Shown here piece after piece: positions 1 to 8,748 of a stretch of 64,000 nucleotides of DNA. This stretch comes from Bifidobacterium colobi. GTDB taxonomy: Bacteria; Actinomycetota; Actinomycetes; Actinomycetales; Bifidobacteriaceae. The notes beneath the pieces are model-generated. The model searched no databases and was not told the DNA's origin. It was given only the letters and a program-made list of their open reading frames with translations. The stretch covers positions 310,001 through 374,000 of the forward strand of contig NZ_JAFEJU010000001.1 of NCBI RefSeq assembly GCF_018555455.1. Reading direction: 5' to 3'. The position numbers were made by a program, and so were the translations under genes. Position 1 is the stretch's first letter. Each line of letters starts with the position of its first letter.

Positions 1-180
1 ATTCCTGATGGTTGTTGCTCGACTGCATAATCATTCCTTTTCCTAACTTCATCGGTATTACGATCAGATATAGCGGAGGCGCGTTACCGAACTATGCGCG
101 TCCAGCAAATCGCAGGTGAACTCATGGAGAATTTCGCAATCTTCCATCCAGCACCGGTTCCGAAGCGAAGGAGACCAGTC

Positions 181-1017
181 ATGCGTATTATCGAGCAGTT
201 CTGTCAAGGTAAACGGCTTGATCAGTCGCTCAACGAGGATGGTCTCATTGTTACGGACGGATTCGCTGCGGTAGTGGATGGTGTGACCAGCAAAAGCATT
301 CGGCACCTCTGGCACCCCAGTAGCGGAGTGGCTGCCAAGAATCATGTCCTCGAGACCATCGCCGGATTGTCCGTAACCTCCACGATGCGCGAAGTGCAGC
401 AGGCAATCGACGCACAGTTTCAACAGGCCTATCGCGAGTGCGGCTCTTACGACATCCTTGTTCACGAACCCATCGAACGACTGCAAGCCAATGCCGTGAT
501 CTATAGTGTGCATCGGCGCGAGATATGGTTATTCGGCGACTGCCAAGTCATGGTCAATGGTCAACAGACCCCTACAGTCAAGCGAGTAGACGAACTCTTG
601 GGAGAACTGCGCGCATTCACTACGCTTGCTTTACGTAGGCAGCAATCCTCTGCCAACTCCACTGAGTCCAGCTCCGCAACGGACAGCACCGACCCTGCCC
701 GCGACATGATTCTGCCATTTCTGCGCCTGCAATCCCAGTTCGCCAACGCGCGCGGCCCTTATGGATACTTCGTATTCGATGGGTTCACGGACCTGACATA
801 TCCGATTCGCACAGTGACTGTGAGCTCTGGCGATGAAGTGGTGCTCGCCTCGGATGGCTACCCGGTGCTGCAGCCTACGCTTACTGCGAGTGGACGCGAA
901 TTACAGCGGCTCAAGCGCGAGGATCCGGAACTCATCAGCGAGTATCGGTCCACAAAGGGTTTTGTTGAAGGTTACGATTCGTTCGACGACCGTACCTATG
1001 TGCGATTCATCGCCTAA
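181..1017 (+). CDS. PP2C-like (PPM) phosphatase family protein, orphan
   Basis: This is a protein of about 278 residues that I place tentatively in the PPM/PP2C serine-threonine phosphatase fold. The visible signs are an early acidic stretch ending in VVDGVTSKS (like the metal-binding DG motif), a central IWLFGDCQV (like the GDSR strand), DEVVLASDGY (like LLLASDGL), and a C-terminal FDDRTYVRF (like DDxTxxVV). Several metal ligands of classical PP2C are not obvious, so it may be a divergent or inactive member. I chose the ATG at 181 because AAGGAG lies at 168-173, 7 bases before it; the reading frame is open upstream to an ATG at 94 without a comparable ribosome site. It stands alone, convergent with the large GH101 gene, and ends before two strong hairpins. 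The substrate is unknown. Confidence 0.6.
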   Translation: MRIIEQFCQGKRLDQSLNEDGLIVTDGFAAVVDGVTSKSIRHLWHPSSGVAAKNHVLETIAGLSVTSTMREVQQAIDAQFQQAYRECGSYDILVHEPIERLQANAVIYSVHRREIWLFGDCQVMVNGQQTPTVKRVDELLGELRAFTTLALRRQQSSANSTESSSATDSTDPARDMILPFLRLQSQFANARGPYGYFVFDGFTDLTYPIRTVTVSSGDEVVLASDGYPVLQPTLTASGRELQRLKREDPELISEYRSTKGFVEGYDSFDDRTYVRFIA

Positions 1018-1050
1018 GTTCGCTCACCTCAAGAATTTGGACACTCATAC

Positions 1051-1109
1051 AAAAACTCGCGTCAAATGTACACTGAGGATGGCTCAGTGTACGTTTGACG
1101 CGAGTTTTT
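1051..1109. terminator. 27-bp stem hairpin, bidirectional terminator
   Basis: The arms at 1051-1077 and 1083-1109 pair over 27 bp with one G-T wobble around a 5-base loop (GATGG). The outer edge is A5 on the left and T5 on the right, so both strands have a T-tract after a GC-containing stem. It lies between the convergent PP2C-like gene and the GH101 gene and is well placed to terminate both. Confidence 0.75.
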
Positions 1110-1114
1110 CATTC

Positions 1115-1169
1115 CCCATCTCACTAAACGTACGCTGAGTGATGCTCAGCGTACGTTTAGTGAGATGGG
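1115..1169. repeat. Perfect 25-bp stem hairpin with TGATG loop
   Basis: The arms at 1115-1139 and 1145-1169 are perfect complements around a TGATG loop, 5 bp after the previous hairpin. There is no T-tract on either side. The loop-proximal ten base pairs (GTACGCTGAG/CTCAGCGTAC) are nearly the same as in the neighbouring hairpin, so the two look like related elements rather than two unrelated terminators. Confidence 0.7.
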
Positions 1170-1208
1170 TTGGATTGAGATGGATTGCGAATCAGCTCAG
1201 AGAAGCGA

Positions 1209-4200
1209 CTACATCTCCTCGCGATTGCGACGGTAGGCGATGGCTGCACCGGCACCCGCTAGGAGCAAGCCAGCCAGAGCGACCGCGGCGACGGCGGAGC
1301 CTGTGCTGGAGATCACTCCACCCTGTGCCGTGGAACCACGCTTGACCAGTCCGGCGATGGCCTTCTCCAAAGCCTCGCGGGCTTCGTCAACCTGAGCCTG
1401 CGTGGCCTTGCTGTTGTCGGAAACCTCGCGGGCCTTCTTCAACGCAGCACGCAACGCGTTGGCGGAATCATCGGTGTAGACAGCCAGATCGATGGCGAGC
1501 GCCTTGTTGATAACCGCATTCAGCGCGGACTTATCGACCACGCCCGGCTTCGGATCCGGAGTGGATGCGGGCTTCAGACCGGTGATGGCTTCCTGCAGTG
1601 CAGTCAGCGCGTTGTTCACTTCCGTCTGCGTGGCCTTGTCATTGTCGAGCACCTGCTTGGCAGTCTTCAGTGCGTCGGCGAAGACATCCCACGAGTCAGC
1701 CGTGTAATCAGCCTTCTCAAGCTTGTCTGCCTTGCTTACTGCGGACTGCAGGTCGGTCCTGTCTACCACGACCGGGCCAGGGCCAGGATTGTTGCCGTTC
1801 TGCTGAAGACCGGCGATGGCGGATTCGAGGTTCGTCAGCGCCAGAGCCACGTCGTAAGCGGTAGCCTTATCGTTATCCGCCACAGTCTGCGCAGCCTTGC
1901 GAGCCTTGACCAGCGCCTCCCAGCTTTCAGCCGTGTAGTCGGCCTCCTTGAGACCGTTGGCCTTGGCAATGGCGTCGTTGAGGTCGGTCTTGTCGGGAGC
2001 GACGGCCTCTTCCTCGACTTCACGGTCCGTGGTGAGACGAAGCTCGGAAGCGGATGCGTACTTGTTGGTCTCTCCCGCAGAAGATCCGGTGGAAGTGAGC
2101 GCAGTCAGACGTACGCTAACCACGTTATCGACAGCATCGAAGCTGGCCTTCTGCCAAGTGGTATCGGTGGAGAATGTGCCCTCGTGAACGATCTCGTTAG
2201 CGGCGGAGTCGTCCAGCGCGAGCGTTTGGGTGGCACCATCGGCAGTGGTCAGCGTGATCTTGTAATCCTTGATCTTGCCGTTGACGCTGGCACCGCCCGG
2301 TCGAGGCAGGTATCGCAGACCGTTGATGGTAGTTGGCTGGGCAAGGTTGAACTGGTACCAAGCCGTGCCGTCGGCAATGGCATTGGCGCTCCAGCTGGTA
2401 TGCCAGTAGGTACTGTCCGAACCATCCTGGGCGAAGTCCTTTGGACCTTCGTAGTTGCCGTAGTTGGACTGTTCGCTACCAGCCCTCACGGTGTAGCCAC
2501 CCAGCTCGTCGGAGCCGTCAGCTGCCACATCGTACTTGTCGCTGCTCTCGTTGCCGGGAGCGGTCTTCATATACTCGTCGAGAGCCTCGAGAATGTCGTA
2601 TGCCTTGGTGTAATCCTCAGCAGTTGCGCCATTCTTGTCGATGAGCACTTGGACCTTGACCAAGGTGTCCTGATAGGTCTGCCATGCGGCATCAGAGAGT
2701 TCGGCATGCTTGGAATCGTACTTGCCGCTGATTTCCTTGAGCTTATCCTGCGCCTCGGCCTTGGTGCGAGCCTCAGAGTCGACGCGCTCGATCTTCAGGT
2801 TGTCGAGCACGAAGTCCTTGTATCCGCCGAAGTCCTGTGCGTTGCCGGTGGAACCCTGCAGATCAGGTGCGGTTGCGGTCGAGTAGATACCGAACCAGGA
2901 ATCGCCGTTGACGCCACCGGTCAGCTCGAACTCGGCCTTGCCGGTCTTGCCCAGAGCCTTCTTCAGGTTGGTCAGCTTCACGCTGCCGGCAGAGTACTCA
3001 CCCTGGCCCACAGCGATGGCGTAGATGTCGTCGGAGCCGGATTGATAATCGAAGCTCACCTTGTACTTGGCGCCCGCCTCGAACTTCACGTTCTGCGGGA
3101 TCGTCTGGTAGACCAGCGTGCCCTTCTGGGTCAGGCCGTTGACCTTCACCGACCAAGTGCCATCGAGCACATCGTCCATCTTCTTGACATCCCACCCGGC
3201 CTGCGTGAATGGAGCATGCAGCTCGGAGAGGTGGATGCGGTTGTCCTCAACGCCTTCGGAGCCGGAGACCACGAACGGCCAGATGCCCTGGGCGTTGTTT
3301 TCGAATCCGTTGGTGAGCTGCTTGAGTTCGCCGTTCTCATCGAGGGTGATGCCGGAGTACTGGTTCTCCACGATGCGCACATCGTCGAAGTAGGTGTGTG
3401 CTCCGTCAGTGCTCTTGTGAGACAGGGTTACCGTGGCATCGCCGTTCTCGGGCGCGGTGAAGAACACGTACATGTTCTGGAAGTAGCTGGAGCCATTTTC
3501 CGTATTGCTGTTCGTGTTGTGACCGTATGCCTTGATGTAGTTCTTGGCGATGGACTTGCCGGTGGAGTTGGTGGCCAGCACCTTGCCGCCGCTGGTCACG
3601 GTGACGGATGCGTCACCGGTACTGCGGTTGTCAACGCCGACGTACAGTGCGTACTTCTGGCCGGCCTTGAGGTCGGTCAGGCGCTGGGAGACGTCAACCT
3701 TGCCGGTGAGGCGCAGCATGGCGTTGTTCTCGCCTTCGACTTCAGCCTTGCCGGAGCCGCTGACAGTCCAGTTGTCGGTGAGGGTGTTGGAGCCGCCGTT
3801 GAAGCCAGCATCCACAACGTGCATGCCTTCGCTCCAGTTGACCTGAATCTGCTTGGCCTCGCCCTTGTACACCACGTACGGGGTTTCGGCGTCGGCAGTG
3901 AGCGTCACCTTACCGCCGGAGACGGCCACGGTCTGCTCGTTGGTCTTGCCCTGATCGGTGAGCTGGTACACCTTTACGCTGGAGAGGTTCTTCCAGCTAT
4001 CCGGCAAAGTCCAAGTGGTGGTGCCACCCTTGGTGTTCCAGTGGTAGAGCTTTTGCTCGGAATCCTTGACCAGCTTGCCGGTGGAGGAATCCCACATCCA
4101 CGGCAGCAGGTAGGACTCGTCGCCGGTGGAAGTGCCGTCACCTGCGGAGACAGCGCCGGAAGCAACCGTCACGCCGTTGAAGGTGATGGTGCGCTGGCGG

Positions 4201-7145
4201 TAGGCTGCGCTGGAGGTGTCGTTGGAGCCACGGGAGATCACTACAACGTTGCCGTTGGAATCCTTCAGGGTGATCTGCTCGTTGCCGTTGTTCGTGTTCG
4301 GATCAACCACAGCGTTGTCGTTGCCATTGTCGGCGGTCAGCAGCGGGTTGTTGACCCAGCGGGCCACCTTGAAGTGCTGGATGAACTTGGTGGACACATC
4401 ATGGGTGTACAGGTTCTTGATGTAGGCGGCATAGTCGTTTCGGCCCTGCCAGCCTTCGAAGTCCTTCATGTTGTAGCCGCCGAGCAGCGGGGCGTTGGCA
4501 GCGCCGCCGTAGGACGGGTAGTCGCCAACCCAGCTGTCCTTCTGATGGTTGCGCAGGAAGCGCATCACTGCGGAGTTCTCGCCCTTGGAGGCATAGCCGC
4601 CGTAGGTCAGATCAGCCGCCCAGTGCTGGAAGGTGGAGTCGTACTCGTTGCCGGATCCCCATTCGGTGGTCATGCGCCAACCGTTGTCGTTGATCATCTT
4701 GCTCATCTTGCGGGTTTCCCAGGAATCTTCCGAGCTGGAAGAAGTCAGATTGCCCCACACGTCGAGGTAGATGAAGTCCATGTTGTCGCCGACTTCCTTG
4801 CTGAGGTCAGCGAAACGGCTTACGCGGGAACCGGATGCCAGATCGTAGATGCCGTCGATGCCGACACCCTGATCGAGCCAGTTCCAGCCGTAGCTCAAAT
4901 CACCCGTAGGGTTGTCTTTGCTGATGTTCGTGCGGCGAACCATGTCCTCACTGAAGGCCTTGGCTTCCGGATACATTTCGGAGGCGTTGACGTGCACACC
5001 GAAGCGGGCACCGTACTCGGCACCTTCTTCCATCAGGGTGTTCATGTCATCGGCACCGCCGAGGCGCTGGCCGATGTCGCCGTAATCCGGATGGCCGGAG
5101 TCGTGGCCTTCGTTGCCGTAGCCCTTGAGCAGCACGGACTGGCCAAGGCCGTCGGTGTTCAAGGCCACCTTCTTGACGTTGTCAAGCGTGGTGAGGAACG
5201 GGTTCTGTGCCTGAGAACCGAAGTTCATGGCGATACGCCATGCCACCAGTTCGGGCACTTCCTCGGACTTGTACGGATTGTTCATGATGTCGCGGTAGGC
5301 AATCGCGCCATCCTGCCAGTTGACGGCACCGTCTTCGTTCTCGTCGCCGGCGATGGCCACGGCCATCTGCGGCAATGCGGTTTCGGCCACGGTGTACTTG
5401 TTGCCCTTGGAATCGGTGACCGTACGGTGGTAGTACCACGGCGCGCTGGCCAAGCCAAGGGAAGTGGCATCGCCAGTCTGCTGGGTGGTGGCGTAGACGC
5501 GTGTATTCTGGCTGCCGCCGCGCACCGGAGCTGCCACATAGGTGCCGTCATGCTCGGAGTTGCTCCACAGGCCAGCGCTCAGGCCAGCTCCGGAGATGAA
5601 GCCATACGTGTAGTCGCTATCGGTGACGTTAGTATCTTCGGTTACTGCGAAGTTGGTATCACCGGGCTTCTGCGTGTTGGACGACATACGTGCACCAGTG
5701 AACTGGGCACCTTCCTGGCTAGAGCGCACGGAAACGAGGCTCTGGTTCGGGAAGGACAGCGTCTGGATGGCGTTCTTCTCCACACCGTTGCCCTCAGGAA
5801 TGCCGTCGGACAGGTTGTTCTTGATCTTGGTGACGTTGAGGTGCAGCTGGTTAGCCTTGACCGTGATCTGGACGGTAATTACCGCGTCGATCTTCTTGGC
5901 CTCGTCCTTGACCTTCAGCGTGTAGGTGGCTTCAGTGTCGGAGACCTTCTTGAAGGTCACGTCATCGTCGGTCAGTTCGATGTTGGTGCCGTTGATTTCA
6001 ACAGTGCGCACATCCTTGGTCTGGCCATACATCACCTTGCCGTTGGTCAGCGTGTACTGAAGCACGGAGGGGAAGCTCTTCTTGATCTGCACTTCCATCT
6101 TCTTGGTCTTCAGCGTTTCGGAGGCGACTGGAACGGTCTTGTTAAGGGTGATCGGATCAATGGCGAGGTCGGCATCGTCCACGGTCACCTGCTGGGAGAC
6201 GTCCTCATAGCCGTCCTTGGCAATCGACAACGTGTATTCGCCGGCTTCGATATCGGCGAAGGAGAAGGTGCCGTCGGCGGCCGTCTTGGCCTTGGCCTTG
6301 CCCAGACGAACGGCAGCGCCTTCGATGGCGGCGCCTTCAGCATCGACGACCTTGCCGGAAACCGCGTGCTTGGCGACTTCGGTAACCTCGGGGAAGTCCT
6401 TGATGTAGACGTCGGTGACCTGGCTCAACGACTTCCAGGAGCCGGCCTTGATGGCGAGCTTGTTGGAGAGGTTCGTCATGGCGGAGTAGTCGACGTCGAA
6501 TGCCTTCTGGCCGTCCACGGTCAGTGTGGCGACCTTGGCGTCGGTCCAGGAGACTTGAATATCGTGCTCGTCGTTGGCGCTCGGAGCAGCAATGCGAGAA
6601 CCGTCGAACCAACCGCCGTTGCCGCCGCCGGTGTAGGTCTGCCAGAACCAGCCTTGCGCATCGTAGCCGATGAACAGGCCGCTGCCCGGGTCGTTGTAGC
6701 CCAGGTAGAAGCCGAAGCGGTTGGCGGAGCCCTCCTGCGGAGACTTGATGGTGGCATGGAAGGAGCCGGCCTTGGAGAAGTCGTAATCCGTGCCCCATAC
6801 GGCTACTGCCGGCCAGTCATTGCTGGAGCTGGGGTCAGCAGCCGCATTGCCGTGAGCGGCGGTGGACTTGAAGTGCAGCCAACCGTCTGCCATCTCCAGG
6901 ATCTCGCCACCCTTGGCGATGTTGGAATCAATGGTCCAGCCTTCCACCGCATCGGCTTGCGCGGAAGGGGCCTCAGTTGCAGCTGCATCATCGGATGTGT
7001 CGTTGATCTGCTGAATCTGACTTGCCAGTGTCTGCAAGTCGGATTCGGTAAGGGGATACGCGAACGCAGTTCCCCCTCCGCCTCCCATGCAGGTAAGCGC
7101 CAGCGCCGTTGCCAGCGCAGCAGAGAGCGTCTTCTTCTTATTCAT
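1209..7145 (-). CDS. engBF: Endo-alpha-N-acetylgalactosaminidase, GH101, surface-anchored
   Basis: This enzyme removes Gal-beta-1,3-GalNAc from serine or threonine of mucin-type O-glycans outside the cell. The 1978 residues start with a signal peptide (cleavage near residue 30, AFA-YP). A lectin-like domain (about 70-250) follows, then a carboxypeptidase-regulatory-like beta fold (about 262-330), the GH101 beta and barrel domains, galactose-binding-like domains, and an F5/8C (CBM32-like) module near 1540-1700. Three FIVAR repeats (about 1715-1930) lead to a C-terminal membrane segment ending RRNREEM. The pair D795 (FIYLDVWGN) and E828 (TTEWGSG) is 33 residues apart, the same spacing as the published nucleophile D789 and acid/base E822 of B. 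longum EngBF. There is no LPxTG motif, so anchoring is probably by the membrane helix. The ribosome site before the ATG is weak. The family call is very secure. Confidence 0.95.
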   Translation of the reverse strand: MNKKKTLSAALATALALTCMGGGGGTAFAYPLTESDLQTLASQIQQINDTSDDAAATEAPSAQADAVEGWTIDSNIAKGGEILEMADGWLHFKSTAAHGNAAADPSSSNDWPAVAVWGTDYDFSKAGSFHATIKSPQEGSANRFGFYLGYNDPGSGLFIGYDAQGWFWQTYTGGGNGGWFDGSRIAAPSANDEHDIQVSWTDAKVATLTVDGQKAFDVDYSAMTNLSNKLAIKAGSWKSLSQVTDVYIKDFPEVTEVAKHAVSGKVVDAEGAAIEGAAVRLGKAKAKTAADGTFSFADIEAGEYTLSIAKDGYEDVSQQVTVDDADLAIDPITLNKTVPVASETLKTKKMEVQIKKSFPSVLQYTLTNGKVMYGQTKDVRTVEINGTNIELTDDDVTFKKVSDTEATYTLKVKDEAKKIDAVITVQITVKANQLHLNVTKIKNNLSDGIPEGNGVEKNAIQTLSFPNQSLVSVRSSQEGAQFTGARMSSNTQKPGDTNFAVTEDTNVTDSDYTYGFISGAGLSAGLWSNSEHDGTYVAAPVRGGSQNTRVYATTQQTGDATSLGLASAPWYYHRTVTDSKGNKYTVAETALPQMAVAIAGDENEDGAVNWQDGAIAYRDIMNNPYKSEEVPELVAWRIAMNFGSQAQNPFLTTLDNVKKVALNTDGLGQSVLLKGYGNEGHDSGHPDYGDIGQRLGGADDMNTLMEEGAEYGARFGVHVNASEMYPEAKAFSEDMVRRTNISKDNPTGDLSYGWNWLDQGVGIDGIYDLASGSRVSRFADLSKEVGDNMDFIYLDVWGNLTSSSSEDSWETRKMSKMINDNGWRMTTEWGSGNEYDSTFQHWAADLTYGGYASKGENSAVMRFLRNHQKDSWVGDYPSYGGAANAPLLGGYNMKDFEGWQGRNDYAAYIKNLYTHDVSTKFIQHFKVARWVNNPLLTADNGNDNAVVDPNTNNGNEQITLKDSNGNVVVISRGSNDTSSAAYRQRTITFNGVTVASGAVSAGDGTSTGDESYLLPWMWDSSTGKLVKDSEQKLYHWNTKGGTTTWTLPDSWKNLSSVKVYQLTDQGKTNEQTVAVSGGKVTLTADAETPYVVYKGEAKQIQVNWSEGMHVVDAGFNGGSNTLTDNWTVSGSGKAEVEGENNAMLRLTGKVDVSQRLTDLKAGQKYALYVGVDNRSTGDASVTVTSGGKVLATNSTGKSIAKNYIKAYGHNTNSNTENGSSYFQNMYVFFTAPENGDATVTLSHKSTDGAHTYFDDVRIVENQYSGITLDENGELKQLTNGFENNAQGIWPFVVSGSEGVEDNRIHLSELHAPFTQAGWDVKKMDDVLDGTWSVKVNGLTQKGTLVYQTIPQNVKFEAGAKYKVSFDYQSGSDDIYAIAVGQGEYSAGSVKLTNLKKALGKTGKAEFELTGGVNGDSWFGIYSTATAPDLQGSTGNAQDFGGYKDFVLDNLKIERVDSEARTKAEAQDKLKEISGKYDSKHAELSDAAWQTYQDTLVKVQVLIDKNGATAEDYTKAYDILEALDEYMKTAPGNESSDKYDVAADGSDELGGYTVRAGSEQSNYGNYEGPKDFAQDGSDSTYWHTSWSANAIADGTAWYQFNLAQPTTINGLRYLPRPGGASVNGKIKDYKITLTTADGATQTLALDDSAANEIVHEGTFSTDTTWQKASFDAVDNVVSVRLTALTSTGSSAGETNKYASASELRLTTDREVEEEAVAPDKTDLNDAIAKANGLKEADYTAESWEALVKARKAAQTVADNDKATAYDVALALTNLESAIAGLQQNGNNPGPGPVVVDRTDLQSAVSKADKLEKADYTADSWDVFADALKTAKQVLDNDKATQTEVNNALTALQEAITGLKPASTPDPKPGVVDKSALNAVINKALAIDLAVYTDDSANALRAALKKAREVSDNSKATQAQVDEAREALEKAIAGLVKRGSTAQGGVISSTGSAVAAVALAGLLLAGAGAAIAYRRNREEM

Positions 7146-7474
7146 TAACTATATTTTCATTAATCTCTTCATTGAGTTGAAACAAATGCTGTCTTCCTTG
7201 AAATATCAGCATTTGTAATTATGTAAAGAGACATTACAAGAAGCTCTTCTTATGCGCAATCTCAGGCAATGCCAAGAATCGCCGTGCATTTGACATCGAA
7301 TTACACTGTGAACGAAATCACAATACCGAACGAATACCTACGTTGTTAGCCTTCACATTGACGACGGCATCATCCGCGACACGCGCATCACAAATAACTA
7401 CGTAGAAAAAATGAGAGCGGCTGCGGCGCCCCTCCTCAAGCATCTTCCGCAAGCCTCCTCCGCAAGCAATAGAA
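7146..7474 (-). promoter_or_regulatory. AT-rich upstream region of the GH101 gene
   Basis: This is the gap upstream of the GH101 start. It holds no gene that I can support. It is AT-richer than its surroundings, especially around 7205-7250, where TAATTA and TTCTTG on the minus strand could be a promoter with a short 15-base spacer. I see no clear operator palindrome or riboswitch. Confidence 0.3.
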
Positions 7475-7506
7475 AAGCCGCCTTGCGAGAATGCGCAAGG
7501 CGGCTT
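7475..7506 (-). terminator. Rho-independent terminator
   Basis: The arms at 7475-7487 and 7494-7506 form a 13-bp GC-rich stem around a 6-base loop. On the minus strand the stem is followed by a T-rich run (TTTTCT). It lies 30 bases after the stop of the small membrane protein gene, which it probably terminates. Confidence 0.85.
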
Positions 7507-7535
7507 AATCGTCAGCTGCAAGAAGCAGCCGGCCC

Positions 7536-8021
7536 CTACTTCTTGGAAGCGTTCACAGCATCCACGGCCTTCTGCAAGGATGCGGTGTGGGCCTTGTACC
7601 AGTCGGCCTGCTCGTTGAGCTTGCTGGTGGCGGACTTGAAGCCGTCGGTGTCATCGGCCACGCAGCCTTCGTACACCGGCAGTTCCACGCTCAGTTCCTT
7701 GTTCAGCGCGTCCAGCGTGGAGGCGTCCTTGACATCCTTCTTGGTGAGGGCTGCAGCTTCGGAGGCATCGCCGTTGACCAGGTTGTTGTAGTCGTTGGTG
7801 GCGTTGCGCACGTCTTCGGAAGCGGCTGCGCACGCGGCGACCGCGTTGTTGTACTGGGCATCGGAGTAGGCACGGAAGCCAAACACGCCAGCAACAACGA
7901 TAATGGCCACGACCACCACGGCGATGATGGCGACGGCCACCTTGGACATGTGCTTCTTCTGAGCACCATCATTGGTGGTGTTGGTGGTGTTTGCTGGTGC
8001 AGTCTGCTGCTCAGCGGACAT
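7536..8021 (-). CDS. Small membrane-anchored protein of unknown function
   Basis: I do not recognise this 161-residue protein. It has a short polar, Thr/Asn-rich cytoplasmic N-terminus, then one strong transmembrane segment (about residues 29-50, VAVAIIAVVVVAIIVVAGVFG). The extracytoplasmic part is alpha-helical, Ala/Asp/Asn-rich and contains two cysteines (AVAACAAA and EGCVADD) that could form a disulphide. The topology suggests a membrane-tethered helical domain facing outwards. I chose the ATG at 8021 because AAAGGAGA lies just upstream on the minus strand; an in-frame ATG at 8063 lacks such a site. It follows tRNA-Gln on the same strand but is separated from it by a terminator, so it probably has its own promoter. 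Confidence 0.75.
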   Translation of the reverse strand: MSAEQQTAPANTTNTTNDGAQKKHMSKVAVAIIAVVVVAIIVVAGVFGFRAYSDAQYNNAVAACAAASEDVRNATNDYNNLVNGDASEAAALTKKDVKDASTLDALNKELSVELPVYEGCVADDTDGFKSATSKLNEQADWYKAHTASLQKAVDAVNASKK

Positions 8022-8110
8022 ACTTCGATCTCCTTTGTTCTCAGATCTTTTCCGGATGTTCATCCGGATCTCTCCGTTCGAGGAACGTACTGCGGGGTTC
8101 CCCGGAAAAC

Positions 8111-8136
8111 AAAAAACCCTCGCATTCCGCGAGGGT
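8111..8136 (-). terminator. Terminator of the tRNA transcript
   Basis: An 8-bp GC stem (8116-8123 with 8129-8136) is followed on the minus strand by six T bases. It begins only 3 bases after the 3' end of tRNA-Gln and should end the tRNA-Glu/tRNA-Gln transcript. Confidence 0.85.
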
Positions 8137-8139
8137 CAT

Positions 8140-8214
8140 TGGCTGGGATGCCTGGACTCGAACCAAGAATGGCTGAACCAGAATCAGCTGTGTTGCCAAT
8201 TACACCACATCCCA
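8140..8214 (-). tRNA. tRNA-Gln (CTG)
   Basis: The minus strand folds as a 75-base tRNA. The acceptor TGGGATG pairs with CATCCCA, the anticodon stem is GCTGA/TCAGC around the loop TTCTGGT (anticodon CTG), and the T arm contains GGTTCGAGTC. The 3' CCA is encoded at 8140-8142, after the discriminator G. Confidence 0.93.
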
Positions 8215-8228
8215 ATTTGGCTTGGCGT

Positions 8229-8248
8229 AACAACTCCGAAGAGTTGTT
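8229..8248. other. Small hairpin between two tRNAs
   Basis: An 8-bp perfect stem with a CGAA tetraloop (8229-8236 with 8241-8248) fills the space between tRNA-Gln and tRNA-Glu. There is no T-tract, so a role as a processing signal in a joint transcript is more likely than termination. This role is inferred. Confidence 0.5.
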
Positions 8249-8253
8249 CGTCG

Positions 8254-8326
8254 TACCCCCAACCGGATTTGAACCGGTGTTGGCGCCGTGAGAGGGCGTA
8301 GTCCTAGACCGCTAGACGATGGGGGC
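8254..8326 (-). tRNA. tRNA-Glu (CTC)
   Basis: The minus strand gives a 73-base tRNA beginning GCCCCCATCGTCTAGCGG. The anticodon loop is CTCTCAC (anticodon CTC) and the T arm is GGTTCAAATCC. The CCA end is not encoded: the three bases after the discriminator A read CGA. The outermost anticodon-stem pair is an A-C mismatch. Confidence 0.92.
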
Positions 8327-8442
8327 ATATTCAGTTTTTCAACCGGCTGCGAGGCGAACCGCGCAACGAGTGATAAATATACGCAACTATTCACCCTTAC
8401 GCAACTTACGGCGTGTCGCCCGTAATTTCAACGTTTTACTCA

Positions 8443-8493
8443 CTACACAATCGCATTGCGCACATCCACCACCGAGCCGACCGAACCGAATCG
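8443..8493 (-). pseudogene. Remnant of the 3' end of a GH43-like gene
   Basis: Read on the minus strand, this stretch encodes RFGSVGSVVDVRNAIV followed by a stop. Those are the residues just before the last one of the intact GH43-like gene, whose matching codons are at 9986-10036. Apart from the stop codon itself, the base differences are all synonymous, so the copy diverged while still under protein selection. The frame upstream is closed by a TGA. The remnant and the intact 3' end lie in the same orientation on either side of the ATPase gene. Confidence 0.75.
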
Positions 8494-8605
8494 TCAACCA
8501 ACGAATCCGGACTCCGTAAGGTAAGCCCCGGAGCAAGAGCCATAAGGGTCACTGCTCGGCAACAGCACTGCGGCAAAACCCTTTGATTTCAAAGGCTCAT
8601 CTACT

Positions 8606-8743
8606 CTACTGATGAATTATCATAAATCCTACTGATGAATTTGCATACACTCTACTGATGAATTATCATAAATCCTACTGATGAATTTGCATACACTCTA
8701 CTGATGAATCATCCGATACCGTATTGATGAGAGCGCAAAAGAG
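8606..8743. repeat. Six TACTGATGAAT boxes at exact 23-bp spacing
   Basis: Boxes start at 8607, 8630, 8653, 8676, 8699 and 8722. The first five are TACTGATGAAT exactly and the sixth is TATTGATGA. The 12-base spacers alternate between two versions, so the first four boxes form two 46-bp direct repeats. The array ends just before the ATPase start at 8749, so it covers the promoter and leader of that gene. Confidence 0.9.
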
Positions 8744-8748
8744 GCAAC

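Noticed and set aside
2184..7148. Open frame of 1654 codons on the plus strand opposite the GH101 gene
   Set aside because: It is the complement of a GC-rich coding sequence with biased third positions. The translation is low in conserved motifs, and the minus strand carries a complete, well-known enzyme.
8606..8743. CRISPR array
   Set aside because: Repeats are too short (11 bp), spacers are 12 bp and not unique, and no cas gene is near.
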